NCBI GenBank assembly: GCA_017429475.1
Contig: JAFROX010000006.1
Location: 314,008 to 378,007 of the forward strand
Reading direction: 5' to 3'
DNA: 64,000 nt
Source of the DNA: Bacteroidales bacterium
GTDB taxonomy: Bacteria > Bacteroidota > Bacteroidia > Bacteroidales > UBA932
The position numbers and the translations under genes are program-made. This document shows positions 51,584 to 60,950 of the stretch, one piece after another; position 1 is the first letter of the stretch; each line of letters opens with the position of its first letter. Below the pieces are notes generated by a model. The model saw only the letters and a list, made by a program, of their open reading frames with translations, was not told the DNA's origin and did no database searches.

Positions 51584-52951
51584 ATGAGAAAATCAATATT
51601 GATTATAGCATCCCTCGCAGTCGTGCTTTTAGCAGGCGCTTGCAAAGAGAAAGAGAACGGACCGAAGCAGGTGGTCATCGCCACCCTCGATCCCGGCCAT
51701 TTCCACGCCGCTCTCGTTCAGAAGACATCCTATCCCCAGGTAAGTCAGGATGTATATGTCTATTCCAATCCCGGTGCTGACCTGCAGGAACACCTTGCCA
51801 AGATCGAGGCATACAACACCCGTGCAGAGAATCCCACTTCGTGGAATGAAATAGTCTATACGGGTCCCGATTTCCTTGAGAAGATGATTTCTGACGGCAA
51901 GGCCAACGTAATGGTGACTGCGGGTAACAACCTCAAGAAGACGGAATACATCAAGAAGACTCTGGAGGCAGGCATCAACGTGCTTGCAGACAAGCCTATG
52001 GCCATCAATCCGGAGAACTTCCAGATGTTGAAGGAGTGCTTCCAGATTGCAAACAGCAAGAACGTGCTGCTGTATGACATCATGACCGAACGTCACGAGA
52101 TTACAACGATTCTCCAGCGTGAACTTTCCCTGATCGCCGACATTTACGGCCAGCAGGAGAAGGGCACTCCCGAGAATCCCGGCATCACGATGGAAAGCGT
52201 ACACCACTTCTACAAAGAGGTTTCAGGCAAGCCCAACATCCGCCCCGCGTGGTTCTATGATGTTGAGCAGCAGGGCGAAGGTATCGTCGACGTAGCCACT
52301 CACCTTGTCGATCTCGTTCAATGGCAGTGCTATCCCGACCAGATCCTCAGTCCTTCGGATGTGAAGATCAATTCTGCAAGGCACTGGCCCACCCTTCTGT
52401 CACTTGACCAGTTCAAGGCATCCACCGGTCTTGACGCCTATCCTGATTTCCTTATGAAAGACGTGAAGGACGGTGTCCTGGAAGTTTACCAGAACGGTGA
52501 GATCAACTGGCAGCTGAAAGGTCTGAACGCTTCTATCACAGTGCTCTGGAACTATCAGGCACCTGAGGGCGGCGGAGACACCCACTATTGCGAGATGCGC
52601 GGCACAAAAGCCAACATCACCATCCGCCAGACTGCAGAGCAGAACTGGAAGCCCGAACTTTATATCGAGGCCAACAATCCTGCAGCAGGATACGAAGATG
52701 TCCTCAATGCCCGCTTTGCCGAGCTGGAGAAAAACTATCCCGGCATCAAGCTGGAGAAGATGGCAGAAGGAGTCTGGCACGTGTTTGTTCCGGATTCATA
52801 CCGCAACGGCCACGAGGCTCACTTCGGTCAGGTTACCGAGAACTTCCTTCAGTACTTTGCAGACGGCAAGCTTCCCGACTGGGAGCAGCCCAATATGATC
52901 ACCAAGTATTACACTACCACCGAGGCTTACAAGATTGCCAACGGTCAGTAG
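51584..52951 (+). CDS. Lipoprotein oxidoreductase (Gfo/Idh/MocA-like, Oxidoreduct_C type)
   Basis: The 455-residue protein has a lipoprotein signal (lipobox LAGAC, Cys20). A Rossmann-like N-terminal region follows in which the usual GxGxxG is replaced by TLDPGHFHAALVQ near 34-46; VTAGNNLKKTEYIKKTLEAG near 109-128 and LADKPMAI near 132-139 keep the family pattern. The C-terminal part fits the putative oxidoreductase C-terminal domain. It may be a periplasmic partner of the Tat-exported enzyme two genes upstream. The altered dinucleotide loop leaves cofactor binding open. Confidence 0.85.
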   Translation: MRKSILIIASLAVVLLAGACKEKENGPKQVVIATLDPGHFHAALVQKTSYPQVSQDVYVYSNPGADLQEHLAKIEAYNTRAENPTSWNEIVYTGPDFLEKMISDGKANVMVTAGNNLKKTEYIKKTLEAGINVLADKPMAINPENFQMLKECFQIANSKNVLLYDIMTERHEITTILQRELSLIADIYGQQEKGTPENPGITMESVHHFYKEVSGKPNIRPAWFYDVEQQGEGIVDVATHLVDLVQWQCYPDQILSPSDVKINSARHWPTLLSLDQFKASTGLDAYPDFLMKDVKDGVLEVYQNGEINWQLKGLNASITVLWNYQAPEGGGDTHYCEMRGTKANITIRQTAEQNWKPELYIEANNPAAGYEDVLNARFAELEKNYPGIKLEKMAEGVWHVFVPDSYRNGHEAHFGQVTENFLQYFADGKLPDWEQPNMITKYYTTTEAYKIANGQ

Positions 52952-52975
52952 CAGGATACTTCAACCGATAAAAAG

Positions 52976-53004
52976 AGAGACCTTCGCAAAAGGTCTCTTT
53001 TTTT
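52976..53004 (+). terminator. Terminator after the oxidoreductase operon
   Basis: AGAGACCTT (52976-52984) pairs with AAGGTCTCT (52990-52998) around a five-base loop, followed by a T run to 53004. This is a clear intrinsic terminator. Confidence 0.8.
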
Positions 53005-53036
53005 ATGCAAAAAACTGATTAATCCGCAAAAATTCA

Positions 53037-53044
53037 TACATTTG
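53037..53044 (+). promoter_or_regulatory. -7 box for the trxB operon
   Basis: TACATTTG is an exact -7 match 21 bases before the trxB ATG. It excludes the in-frame TTG at 53042 as a start codon. Confidence 0.6.
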
Positions 53045-53065
53045 CAGGCTAAAGCAGAGAATCTT

Positions 53066-53986
53066 ATGGAACAAGTCAAGTGTCTGATTATAGGCAGCGG
53101 CCCGGCAGGCTACACAGCTGCGATTTATGCTGCGAGGGCAGGTCTCGCCCCGGTGGTCATCGAAGGCATCCAGCCTGGTGGCCAGCTCACTACAACCACC
53201 GAGATTGACAACTTTCCCGGATATCCTGACGGAGTCGACGCAAATGAGATGATGGAAGACATCCGTCGTCAGGCGCTGCGTTTCGGAGCAGATATCCGTT
53301 CCGGAATCGTGACTGCCGTGGATTTCTCTCACAGGCCTTTCCATATTGAGATGGACGGCAAGCCGGCTTTTGAGGCTGACGCCGTAATCATCGCGACTGG
53401 TGCATCTGCGAAATATCTTGGGCTTGACAGCGAGAAGAAGTTCCGCGGAATGGGAGTTTCGGCCTGCGCCACCTGTGACGGCTTTTTCTATCGCAAGAAA
53501 GTCGTGGCAGTCGTAGGCGGTGGCGATACGGCCTGCGAAGAGGCTTCTTATCTGGCCTCTCTCTGCAGCAAGGTTTATATGATCGTCCGCCGCAACGAAC
53601 TCCGTGCGACGAAGGCTATGCAGGAGAAGGTGCTGGGTACGGACAACATCGAGATCCTCTGGGAATGTCAGACCAGGGAGGTCCTTGGAGACGAAACAGG
53701 TGTGAACGGCGTCCGTCTTGTCCGCAAGAGCGGCGAGGAGTTCGATGTTCCCATCGACGGCTTCTTCCTTGCAATCGGCCATCATCCCAATTCTGATGTC
53801 TTCAAGCAGTGGATAGATACCGACGACCAGGGATACATCATTACAAAGCCCGATACTGCCGCCACCAGCGTGGAAGGAGTCTTTGCTGCAGGCGACGTTA
53901 TGGACAGCCGCTATCGCCAGGCCGTGGTTGCTGCTGGCAACGGATGCAAGGCTGCGATGGATTTGGAGAGATTTTTGAAGGGATAG
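53066..53986 (+). CDS. trxB: Thioredoxin reductase
   Basis: The 306-residue flavoprotein reduces thioredoxin with NADPH. The FAD-binding GSGPAGYTAAIYAARAG is at 10-26, the redox-active CATC disulfide at 134-137, the NADPH-binding VVGGGDTACEEA near 153-164 and the late FAD contact VFAAGDVMD near 275-283. Length is typical. It starts the unit trxB-bamD-rpoZ-recN, which mixes redox, envelope and DNA repair functions. Confidence 0.95.
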   Translation: MEQVKCLIIGSGPAGYTAAIYAARAGLAPVVIEGIQPGGQLTTTTEIDNFPGYPDGVDANEMMEDIRRQALRFGADIRSGIVTAVDFSHRPFHIEMDGKPAFEADAVIIATGASAKYLGLDSEKKFRGMGVSACATCDGFFYRKKVVAVVGGGDTACEEASYLASLCSKVYMIVRRNELRATKAMQEKVLGTDNIEILWECQTREVLGDETGVNGVRLVRKSGEEFDVPIDGFFLAIGHHPNSDVFKQWIDTDDQGYIITKPDTAATSVEGVFAAGDVMDSRYRQAVVAAGNGCKAAMDLERFLKG

Positions 53987-54004
53987 GCACCAAAAACAAT
54001 TCTG

Positions 54005-54805
54005 ATGAAAGCAAGAACGATCATAATCTCAGTCATTACGCTCATCCTGACGGTTTCGTGTGCCACGGAGTATGACAAGCTGCTCAGGGGACATGACATA
54101 CCGGCCAAATATGCCAAGGCTTTCGAGCTCTTCGATGATGGAAAATATCAGAAAGCCGCCGATATGTTCGAATCCCTGTCACTGGCCACCAAGGGTACGG
54201 CGCAGGACGACACTGTGCAGTTCTACTGGGCGCTCAGCAATTACAGGTACAAGGACTACATCACTGCCGAGAGCAATTTCTCGGAGTTCATATCAGTGTT
54301 CCCTATGAGTCCGTTCGCCGAGCAGGCCAGATTCCTCTACATCGACTGCCTCTACAAGAGCACTTACCGCTATGAGCTCGACCAGACTCCCACTTACAGG
54401 GCCCTGACGGAACTCAACCGCTATATGACGCTCTATCCGGAGAACAAGTATATGGAAGAGTGCGAAAAGATGAAGGACGACCTCGAGGGACGCCTCGACA
54501 AGAAGGCATTCGAAGCCGCCCACCTCTATTATCATATGGAAGATTATCTGGCGGCCCACTATGCCTTGAAGAACGTTCTGAAGGAGGATGCCGAGAACCG
54601 TTACAGGGAAGAGATCCTCTACTTCGTGGCGATGTCTTCATACAAGTATGCCGAGAACAGCGTGGCCGACAAGAAGCATGAAAGATACCTGTCGTTTGTC
54701 GACGACTACTACAACTTCGTGAGTGAATATCCGGAGAGCAAGCATCGTCGCGAACTGGACAACATATACGCAAGAGTAAACAGAATAGTAAAAAGAATAG
54801 ACTGA
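54005..54805 (+). CDS. bamD: Outer-membrane assembly lipoprotein BamD
   Basis: The 266-residue protein has a lipoprotein signal (lipobox LTVSC, Cys19) and five or so TPR-like repeats, for example KAFELFDDGKYQKAADMFES near 37-56. BamD joins BamA in inserting beta-barrels in the outer membrane. The order bamD then rpoZ is the one seen in Bacteroidales, which supports the call. It starts 18 bases after trxB. Confidence 0.92.
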   Translation: MKARTIIISVITLILTVSCATEYDKLLRGHDIPAKYAKAFELFDDGKYQKAADMFESLSLATKGTAQDDTVQFYWALSNYRYKDYITAESNFSEFISVFPMSPFAEQARFLYIDCLYKSTYRYELDQTPTYRALTELNRYMTLYPENKYMEECEKMKDDLEGRLDKKAFEAAHLYYHMEDYLAAHYALKNVLKEDAENRYREEILYFVAMSSYKYAENSVADKKHERYLSFVDDYYNFVSEYPESKHRRELDNIYARVNRIVKRID

Positions 54806-54806
54806 A

Positions 54807-55130
54807 ATGGAAGTTAAGAAACAGGCTGTTGTCAACAACACCATAACCAGGGAACTGGCTGATATCGCAGCCCCTACAGGCAACATTTATGAATCTACGG
54901 TAATCATTGCAAAGAGAGCCAACCAGATCGCCGCCGATCTGAAGCAGGAACTCAGCAAGAAACTCGAAGAATTCTCGAATTATGCCGACACTCTGGAGGA
55001 AACTTTCGAAAACAGGGAGCAGATTGAGATTTCCCGTTATTACGAAAGGCTTCCGAAACCTGCCCTGACTGCTACCAAGGAGTTCATGGAAGGCAAGATT
55101 TACTACAGAAAGGCTGAGTCGCAGCAGTAG
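54807..55130 (+). CDS. rpoZ: RNA polymerase omega subunit, Bacteroidota type
   Basis: The 107-residue protein matches the divergent omega (Rpb6-like) of this phylum. Its core is NIYESTVIIAKRANQIAADL near 26-45, which carries the conserved helix that wraps the beta-prime C-terminus. It starts one base after the bamD stop, so translation is likely coupled. In Bacteroides other genes (a DUF4293 protein, coaBC) lie between this gene and recN; here recN follows directly after 4 bases. Confidence 0.88.
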   Translation: MEVKKQAVVNNTITRELADIAAPTGNIYESTVIIAKRANQIAADLKQELSKKLEEFSNYADTLEETFENREQIEISRYYERLPKPALTATKEFMEGKIYYRKAESQQ

Positions 55131-55134
55131 TCAT

Positions 55135-56751
55135 ATGCTGGCGCGGCTGACCATAAACAATTACGCATTGATAGATGCTTTGGATATCTCATTTCCAAAG
55201 CATCTTGTAATTATAACAGGTCAGACCGGTGCCGGAAAATCGATTCTGCTGGGCGCTCTTTCTCTCCTGCTGGGAGCGAAGGCCGATGCCGACGTTATCT
55301 GCGACAGCAGCCGCAACTGCGTGGTGGAAGCCGAGTTTGCGGATGACGAAGGGCAACAGAGGATAGTCCGCCGTGTGGTGACTCCACAGGGACGTTCAAG
55401 GGCATTCGTCGACGATATGCCGGTCACTCTGGATGAATTGAAGAAGTTCACGGCCTCTCTGGTCGACATCCATTCCCAGAACAGCCATACGCTTCTCGGC
55501 GACGGCTCTTTCCAGCGCAAGGTACTGGATTCCTTTGCCGGCAATTCCGCCCTTCTCGGTGAATATGAGGCCTGCTACAAGCGTTTCCGCGCCCTTTTGA
55601 AGGAACAGGGCGAACTGGAACAGAAAGTCGCCCTGGAGCAAAAGAATCGCGAGTATATGCAATTCCAGTTCGACCAGCTGGACAAGGCCGCCCTGGAGGC
55701 AGGAGAACTGGAGAGGCTGGAACGGGAACAGTTGGAACTTGCAAACGCAGAGGACCTCAAGCTTTCGCTGCAGGCGGCTGTCAAATCCCTGGACAATGAG
55801 CAGGCTGATGTGCTGACGGCGCTGAAAGAAGCCTGCACGAACCTTTCCAGGGCATCGAAGGTCATTGAAAGGCTGGAACCGCTGCTGCAACGTCTGGAGT
55901 CGTCACGCATTGAACTCAAGGACATAATGCAGGAAATCGATGCCGAGCAGGACCGCATTTCTGTGGACGACGCCCGGCTCGAAGCTGTGGAAAACAGGAT
56001 CGCGCTGATTTACGGCTTGATGCGCAAGCACGAGGTGGACAGCGAAGAGGCGCTTGTCCAGTTGGAGGACAGTCTTCGCGGCGCCCTGCAGGAAGGGGAG
56101 GACCTCGGTGAACGTCTTGCCGAAGTGAAAAAGCAGCTTGCTGCCGCTGATGCCGAGTGCGCTGCATTGTCCGGGAAGCTGCACGCATCAAGGGCCGCCG
56201 CGGCTCCGAAACTTTCGCAGGCGCTCCAGGACTCCATCAGGGGACTGGAAATGCCCTTTGCCACTTTCGGAACGAATCTCGAGGCTCTGCCCGAGAGAGG
56301 TCCGGCAGGGACGGACGAGGTAATATTCGTGTTCTCGTCATCCGGCGGGGACAGGCCGAAAGAACTCTCCAAGGTTGCTTCCGGCGGCGAACTGTCCCGC
56401 ATAATGCTCTGCCTGAAGGCAATGATGGCGCAGCATATGCAGATGCCCACGATGATTTTCGACGAGATAGACGTCGGAGTGTCGGGAAGCGTAGCTGACA
56501 GGATGGGACAGATGATAGTGGATATGGGCGCTTCGATGCAGGTGATAGCGATAACACACCTGCCTCAGGTCGCAAGCAAGGGAGACGCGCATTTCCTGGT
56601 GTACAAGGAATTCGACGATGACCGTACGGCTTCGTCCAAGATAAAGATGATAGAAGGGGAGGAAAGGGTTCGTGAGATAGCCAGAATGCTCAGCGGACAG
56701 GAATTGAGCCCGGAAGCCCTGGCCAACGCAAGGGTGCTTCTGGCAAAGTGA
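55135..56751 (+). CDS. recN: DNA repair ATPase RecN
   Basis: The 538-residue SMC-like protein has Walker A GQTGAGKS at 29-36, long coiled coils with Glu/Gln/Leu heptads near 150-380, signature VASGGELSRIMLCLKAMM near 413-430 and Walker B TMIFDEIDVGVSG near 438-450. It helps repair double-strand breaks by tethering DNA. Length is close to the usual 550. It is part of the trxB-bamD-rpoZ unit and is followed after 35 bases by nagB. Confidence 0.95.
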   Translation: MLARLTINNYALIDALDISFPKHLVIITGQTGAGKSILLGALSLLLGAKADADVICDSSRNCVVEAEFADDEGQQRIVRRVVTPQGRSRAFVDDMPVTLDELKKFTASLVDIHSQNSHTLLGDGSFQRKVLDSFAGNSALLGEYEACYKRFRALLKEQGELEQKVALEQKNREYMQFQFDQLDKAALEAGELERLEREQLELANAEDLKLSLQAAVKSLDNEQADVLTALKEACTNLSRASKVIERLEPLLQRLESSRIELKDIMQEIDAEQDRISVDDARLEAVENRIALIYGLMRKHEVDSEEALVQLEDSLRGALQEGEDLGERLAEVKKQLAAADAECAALSGKLHASRAAAAPKLSQALQDSIRGLEMPFATFGTNLEALPERGPAGTDEVIFVFSSSGGDRPKELSKVASGGELSRIMLCLKAMMAQHMQMPTMIFDEIDVGVSGSVADRMGQMIVDMGASMQVIAITHLPQVASKGDAHFLVYKEFDDDRTASSKIKMIEGEERVREIARMLSGQELSPEALANARVLLAK

Positions 56752-56786
56752 CACTGAAACAATAAACCTATTATAAGAAACGAATT

Positions 56787-57587
56787 ATGAGACTAATCAT
56801 TGAAGAATCCTATGGGAAAATGTCCCAGTGGGCGGCAGAGTACATTGCCAAAAGAATCAATGAGTTCCAGCCGACCGCCGAGAAACCCTTCGTACTCGGT
56901 CTGCCGACGGGTTCAACCCCTATCGGAACCTACAAGGAACTGATCCATCTGTACGAAACCGGGAAGGTGAACTTCGAAAATGTCGTCACATTCAACATGG
57001 ACGAATACGTAGGCCTTCCGGAAGACCATCCTGAGAGCTACCATACTTTTATGTATGAGAATTTCTTCAATCACGTCAATGTCAAGAAGGAAAACATCAA
57101 CATCCTGAACGGCAACGCCGAGGACCTGACGGCAGAATGCGAGCGTTACGAGGCTAAGATCAAGTCATACGGCGGCATCAACCTGTTTATGGGCGGCATC
57201 GGCCCTGACGGCCACATCGCATTCAACGAGCCCGGTTCATCCCTCAATTCACGCACAAGGCTCAAATACCTGACCACTGACACTATCATCGCCAATTCCC
57301 GTTTCTTCGGCCACGATCTCGAGAAAGTTCCGAAAACTGCCCTGACAGTGGGCGTAGCAACGGTGATGGACGCCGATGAAGTCCTCATCCTTGCCAACGG
57401 ACACAACAAGGCACGAGCCCTCTATCACGCCGTGGAAGGTTCTGTTAACCATATGTGGACCATCTCCATCCTCCAGCTGCACCCCAGGGGAATCATCGTA
57501 TGTGATGACGCAGCTACCGTGGAGCTCAAGGTCGGCACCGTCAATTACTACAAGGACATAGAGCACAGGGCTCTTGACAGAGACTAG
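56787..57587 (+). CDS. nagB: Glucosamine-6-phosphate deaminase
   Basis: The 266-residue enzyme turns glucosamine-6-phosphate into fructose-6-phosphate and ammonia. Motifs are [15 protein letters not shown] near 38-52, [10 protein letters not shown] with the catalytic Asp near 72, [17 protein letters not shown] near 137-153 and [12 protein letters not shown] near 180-191. Length equals that of E. coli NagB. It sits 5 bases ahead of pepP; no other aminosugar genes are nearby. Confidence 0.95.
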   Translation: MRLIIEESYGKMSQWAAEYIAKRINEFQPTAEKPFVLGLPTGSTPIGTYKELIHLYETGKVNFENVVTFNMDEYVGLPEDHPESYHTFMYENFFNHVNVKKENINILNGNAEDLTAECERYEAKIKSYGGINLFMGGIGPDGHIAFNEPGSSLNSRTRLKYLTTDTIIANSRFFGHDLEKVPKTALTVGVATVMDADEVLILANGHNKARALYHAVEGSVNHMWTISILQLHPRGIIVCDDAATVELKVGTVNYYKDIEHRALDRD

Positions 57588-57592
57588 CAGCT

Positions 57593-59416
57593 ATGGATCG
57601 CAGGCAGGCTATGGAAGCCGTCCGCACTATGCTCGCGGACAAGGGCGCGGATGCAATCATAATACCTTCGAATGACTGCCATTTCGGCGAATACGTGCCT
57701 GATTACTTCAAGGTGCGTGGCTGGCTGAGCGGCTTCGACGGCTCTGCCGGCACTCTTGTGGTCACAACTGACAAAGCCGCTCTCTGGACGGACAGCCGCT
57801 ATTTCATTCAGGCGGCCCGCCAGCTGGAGGGAAGCGGCATAGAACTGATGAAACTGAAGGTCGCCGGCACGCCTTCTGTCGCCGGATGGCTGCATTCGAT
57901 GAATGTGTCGAAGGTGATAGTCGACGGTGACCTTTTCAGCCGTCAGGAATTCCTTTCATTGACCGGGGATCTCGCTCCGGCTGTCCTGGAAGCAGTGGAC
58001 GATCCCTTCCGGGAAATATGGAAGGACCGTCCCGCCCTCGTGAGCAAGACTGTTGCCAATATGCCGGAGAGCATAAGCGGCAGGAGCATTGCCGACAAGT
58101 GTGCCGCGGTTGCGGCAAAACTCGGATGCAAAGGCAGTTTCGCTTACATAATCAGCGCCTGCGACGAGATAATGTGGCTCTGCAATCTACGTGGCGAAGA
58201 TATAGAATACAATCCGGTGGCGCTTTCATACTGTGTGATGACCGAAGAGTGCCTCCATCTTTTCTGCCATCTCGATTGTCTTGCTTCTCAGGCACGGACA
58301 TATCTGGAATCTCAGAATGTCAAACTTCACGAGTACGGTTCCTTCCGCGATTTCCTTCGAGGCATCGATGCTTCGGTTACCAGGATATGCCGTACTTCCT
58401 CTATAAACATCAACAACTGGTCGGCTGCTTTTGCAACCGTACCCGCTGAGGATGTTGACAGGCGTTTTGTAGAAGACCCGACCCCGGGAGGCAGTGTCGC
58501 CTGGCTTCGCAGCCGCAAGAATTCCGTTGAGCTGGCAGGCTTCCGCAATGCCTTCATAAACGACGGAATCGCTTGGGTGAAGCTGCTGAGGTTCATCGAC
58601 GAGAATCTGCAGTCAGGGAAGCTGAATGAATATCTGATAGCCGAGAAACTGAAAGAGTTCCGCAGTGAGTGTCCGGATTACCTCGGAGAGAGTTTCGAGC
58701 CCATAGTGGCCTGGAACGCCAATGCGGCTTCGGCTCATTACAGTGTCACCTGCGAGGCGGACGCAGCCAGGATCAAGCCCTACGGCTTCCTTTTGATGGA
58801 TACAGGTGCCCACTATCCTTATGGCACCACGGATACCACTCGCACGCTGATGCTCAGCGACCGCAACGATTTCTCGGGCCACAGCGACCGTCTGCTCCAG
58901 CAGATGAGGGATGATTATACACTGGTTCTCAAGGGAATGATCGACCTTGCGACGGCAATATTCCCGGCCGGCACCCGCGGCAGCCAGCTGGATATCCTTG
59001 CGAGAGGCCCGATGTATCATACGGGCAAGATGTATTATCACGGCACGAGCCACGGCATCGGCCATCATCTCTGCGTGCACGAGGCCCCGCAGATCAGGAT
59101 GGAGGAGAGTCCCCTTGTAATAGACGAGGGCATGGTGCTCTCCGACGAGCCTGCAATCTACATCGAAGGCCAGTACGGCATCCGCACCGAGAATGTCATA
59201 ACAGTGGTTCCATACACTGAGAGCGAATATGGCAAGTTCTTCAAGTTCGACACGATGACACTCGTCCCCATCGACATCCGTCCCGTCAATTTCAAGCTGC
59301 TTACGCACAAGGAAGAGCAGTGGCTCTACAAATACAACGAGCACGTCTACGAAACCCTCAAGCCCTTCCTCTCCAAGCAGGAAGCCCTATGGCTCTGGCG
59401 CAAAACCACGGTATAA
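57593..59416 (+). CDS. pepP: Xaa-Pro aminopeptidase (M24B family)
   Basis: The 607-residue enzyme is a long-form aminopeptidase P that removes N-terminal residues before proline. Two creatinase-like N-terminal domains precede the pita-bread catalytic domain. Metal ligands are visible as the Asp residues in DTGAHYPYGTTDTTRT near 403-418, His in HGTSHGIGHHLCVHE near 483-497, and two Glu in the DEGMVLSDEPAIYIEG and GIRTENVIT segments near 511-542. No signal peptide is present, so it acts in the cytoplasm. Confidence 0.93.
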   Translation: MDRRQAMEAVRTMLADKGADAIIIPSNDCHFGEYVPDYFKVRGWLSGFDGSAGTLVVTTDKAALWTDSRYFIQAARQLEGSGIELMKLKVAGTPSVAGWLHSMNVSKVIVDGDLFSRQEFLSLTGDLAPAVLEAVDDPFREIWKDRPALVSKTVANMPESISGRSIADKCAAVAAKLGCKGSFAYIISACDEIMWLCNLRGEDIEYNPVALSYCVMTEECLHLFCHLDCLASQARTYLESQNVKLHEYGSFRDFLRGIDASVTRICRTSSININNWSAAFATVPAEDVDRRFVEDPTPGGSVAWLRSRKNSVELAGFRNAFINDGIAWVKLLRFIDENLQSGKLNEYLIAEKLKEFRSECPDYLGESFEPIVAWNANAASAHYSVTCEADAARIKPYGFLLMDTGAHYPYGTTDTTRTLMLSDRNDFSGHSDRLLQQMRDDYTLVLKGMIDLATAIFPAGTRGSQLDILARGPMYHTGKMYYHGTSHGIGHHLCVHEAPQIRMEESPLVIDEGMVLSDEPAIYIEGQYGIRTENVITVVPYTESEYGKFFKFDTMTLVPIDIRPVNFKLLTHKEEQWLYKYNEHVYETLKPFLSKQEALWLWRKTTV

Positions 59417-59417
59417 A

Positions 59418-59449
59418 AAAAAACAGCCTGCTCAAGCAGGCTGTTTTTT
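59418..59449. terminator. Bidirectional terminator between pepP and gdhA
   Basis: Perfect 15-base arms (59418-59432 and 59435-59449) with a GC-rich CAGCCTGCT core, flanked by A and T runs, lie between two convergent genes. The hairpin can end transcription from both sides. Confidence 0.88.
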
Positions 59450-59469
59450 ATTGAGAATAGCAAGCGGCA

Positions 59470-60813
59470 TCAGATCGTGCCTTGCTCGAGCATTGCAGTT
59501 GCGACTTTCATGAAGCCGGCGATGTTGGCGCCTTTCACGTAGTCGATGGTTCCGTCTTCTTTCCTGCCATACTTCACGCACTGCTCGTGGATTGACGACA
59601 TGATGTGATGCAGTTTGGCATCTACTTCTTCTGCAGTCCAGCTGATATGGCTTGCGTTCTGGGTCATCTCAAGGCCTGAAGTGGCCACGCCGCCGGCGTT
59701 GACGGCCTTGCCCGGAGCGAACAGTATGCCTGCCTTCTGGAATTCGTGGATAGCCTCGGGACGGCAGCCCATATTGGAAACCTCGCAGCAGCACCAGGTG
59801 CCGTTGGCAAGCAGTTCCTTGGCGTCTTCACCGGTAAGCTCGTTCTGGAATGCGCAGGGAAGCGCGATGTCGCACTTGATGCTCCAGGATTTCTTGCCGG
59901 GGGTGAAGAATGCCTTGTCAGGGAATTTCTCTGCCATCATCGAAACGATGTCGCGGTTTGAAGAACGCATAACCAGCATATAGTCTATCATCTCTGGAGT
60001 GATGCCGTCAGGAATGTGGCATACACCGTCGGGACCTGATATTGCAATCACCTTGGCGCCGAGTTCAGTGGCCTTCTTTGCGGCACCCCAGGCTACGTTG
60101 CCGAAGCCGCTGAGTGCGATGGTCTTGCCCGCAATGTCTTTGCCGGCGGTCTTGAGTACCTGGTTGGTGAAGTAGAGAGCGCCGTAGCCGGTTGCCTCGG
60201 GACGCAGGATGCTTCCACCCCAGGTCATACCCTTTCCTGTCAGCACGCCTGTATTGTATTCGCGTGCAAGCTTCTTGTACATTCCGGTGAGATATCCGAT
60301 CTCGCGTCCGCCTACGCCCACGTCACCTGCGGGAACGTCAGTGTCGGGACCGATGTTGCGCCAGAGTTCAAGCATGAAAGCCTGGCAGAAACGCATTATC
60401 TCGGCGTCAGACTTGCCTTTCGGATCGAAATCACTGCCGCCTTTGCCGCCGCCCATAGGAAGGGTGGTGAGGGCGTTCTTGAATGTCTGCTCGAAACCGA
60501 GGAATTTGAGCATTGAAGGAGTCACAGCCTTGTGGAAGCGCAAGCCGCCCTTGTAGGGACCGATGGCGGCGTTGAACTGGACGCGGTATCCAAGATTGGT
60601 CTGGACTTCGCCCTTGTCGTCGACCCAGACTACGCGGAAAGTGAAAATCCTGTCGGGCTCCACGATCCTTTCAACTATTTTGGCTTTCTCGAATTCGGGG
60701 TGTTGGTTGTAGACTTCTTCGATAGATTCAAGCACCTCGCGTACCGCTTGCAGGTATTCCTGCTCATGACCGTATTTTTTTTCAAGTGCGGTCATTATTT
60801 CAGATACTTTCAT
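59470..60813 (-). CDS. gdhA: NADP-type glutamate dehydrogenase
   Basis: The 447-residue hexameric-type enzyme interconverts 2-oxoglutarate plus ammonia and glutamate. Residues 85-94 read GPYKGGLRFH and 117-133 LTTLPMGGGKGGSDFDP, which holds the substrate-binding lysines. DVPAGDVGVGGREIGY follows near 159-174, and the coenzyme fold has ALSGFGNVAWGAAKKA near 234-249. The sequence is close to gdhA of Porphyromonas and Bacteroides as I recall them. It is the main ammonia-assimilating enzyme in this group. Confidence 0.95.
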   Translation of the reverse strand: MKVSEIMTALEKKYGHEQEYLQAVREVLESIEEVYNQHPEFEKAKIVERIVEPDRIFTFRVVWVDDKGEVQTNLGYRVQFNAAIGPYKGGLRFHKAVTPSMLKFLGFEQTFKNALTTLPMGGGKGGSDFDPKGKSDAEIMRFCQAFMLELWRNIGPDTDVPAGDVGVGGREIGYLTGMYKKLAREYNTGVLTGKGMTWGGSILRPEATGYGALYFTNQVLKTAGKDIAGKTIALSGFGNVAWGAAKKATELGAKVIAISGPDGVCHIPDGITPEMIDYMLVMRSSNRDIVSMMAEKFPDKAFFTPGKKSWSIKCDIALPCAFQNELTGEDAKELLANGTWCCCEVSNMGCRPEAIHEFQKAGILFAPGKAVNAGGVATSGLEMTQNASHISWTAEEVDAKLHHIMSSIHEQCVKYGRKEDGTIDYVKGANIAGFMKVATAMLEQGTI

Positions 60814-60901
60814 GATATTTGAGAACTTTTGTTTTTGTTTAAAATGTTATACAATTAAGCCTTGAATATTTCATAATTATAATCAATATTTGTGAATTAT
60901 C

Positions 60902-60909
60902 CAAAAATA
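60902..60909 (-). promoter_or_regulatory. Possible -7 box for gdhA
   Basis: The minus strand reads TATTTTTG, exact, about 89 bases before the gdhA ATG. This would leave an AT-rich leader with no recognised regulatory element; other AT-rich boxes closer to the gene are less good. Confidence 0.35.
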
Positions 60910-60939
60910 TCGCAACAAAAGCATTTTTTTTAAATTATT

Positions 60940-60947
60940 TACCTTTG
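60940..60947 (+). promoter_or_regulatory. -7 box abutting the receiver/PEP-synthase-like gene
   Basis: TACCTTTG is exact and ends 3 bases before the ATG at 60951, so transcription would start on or beside the start codon. Confidence 0.55.
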
Positions 60948-60950
60948 CCG

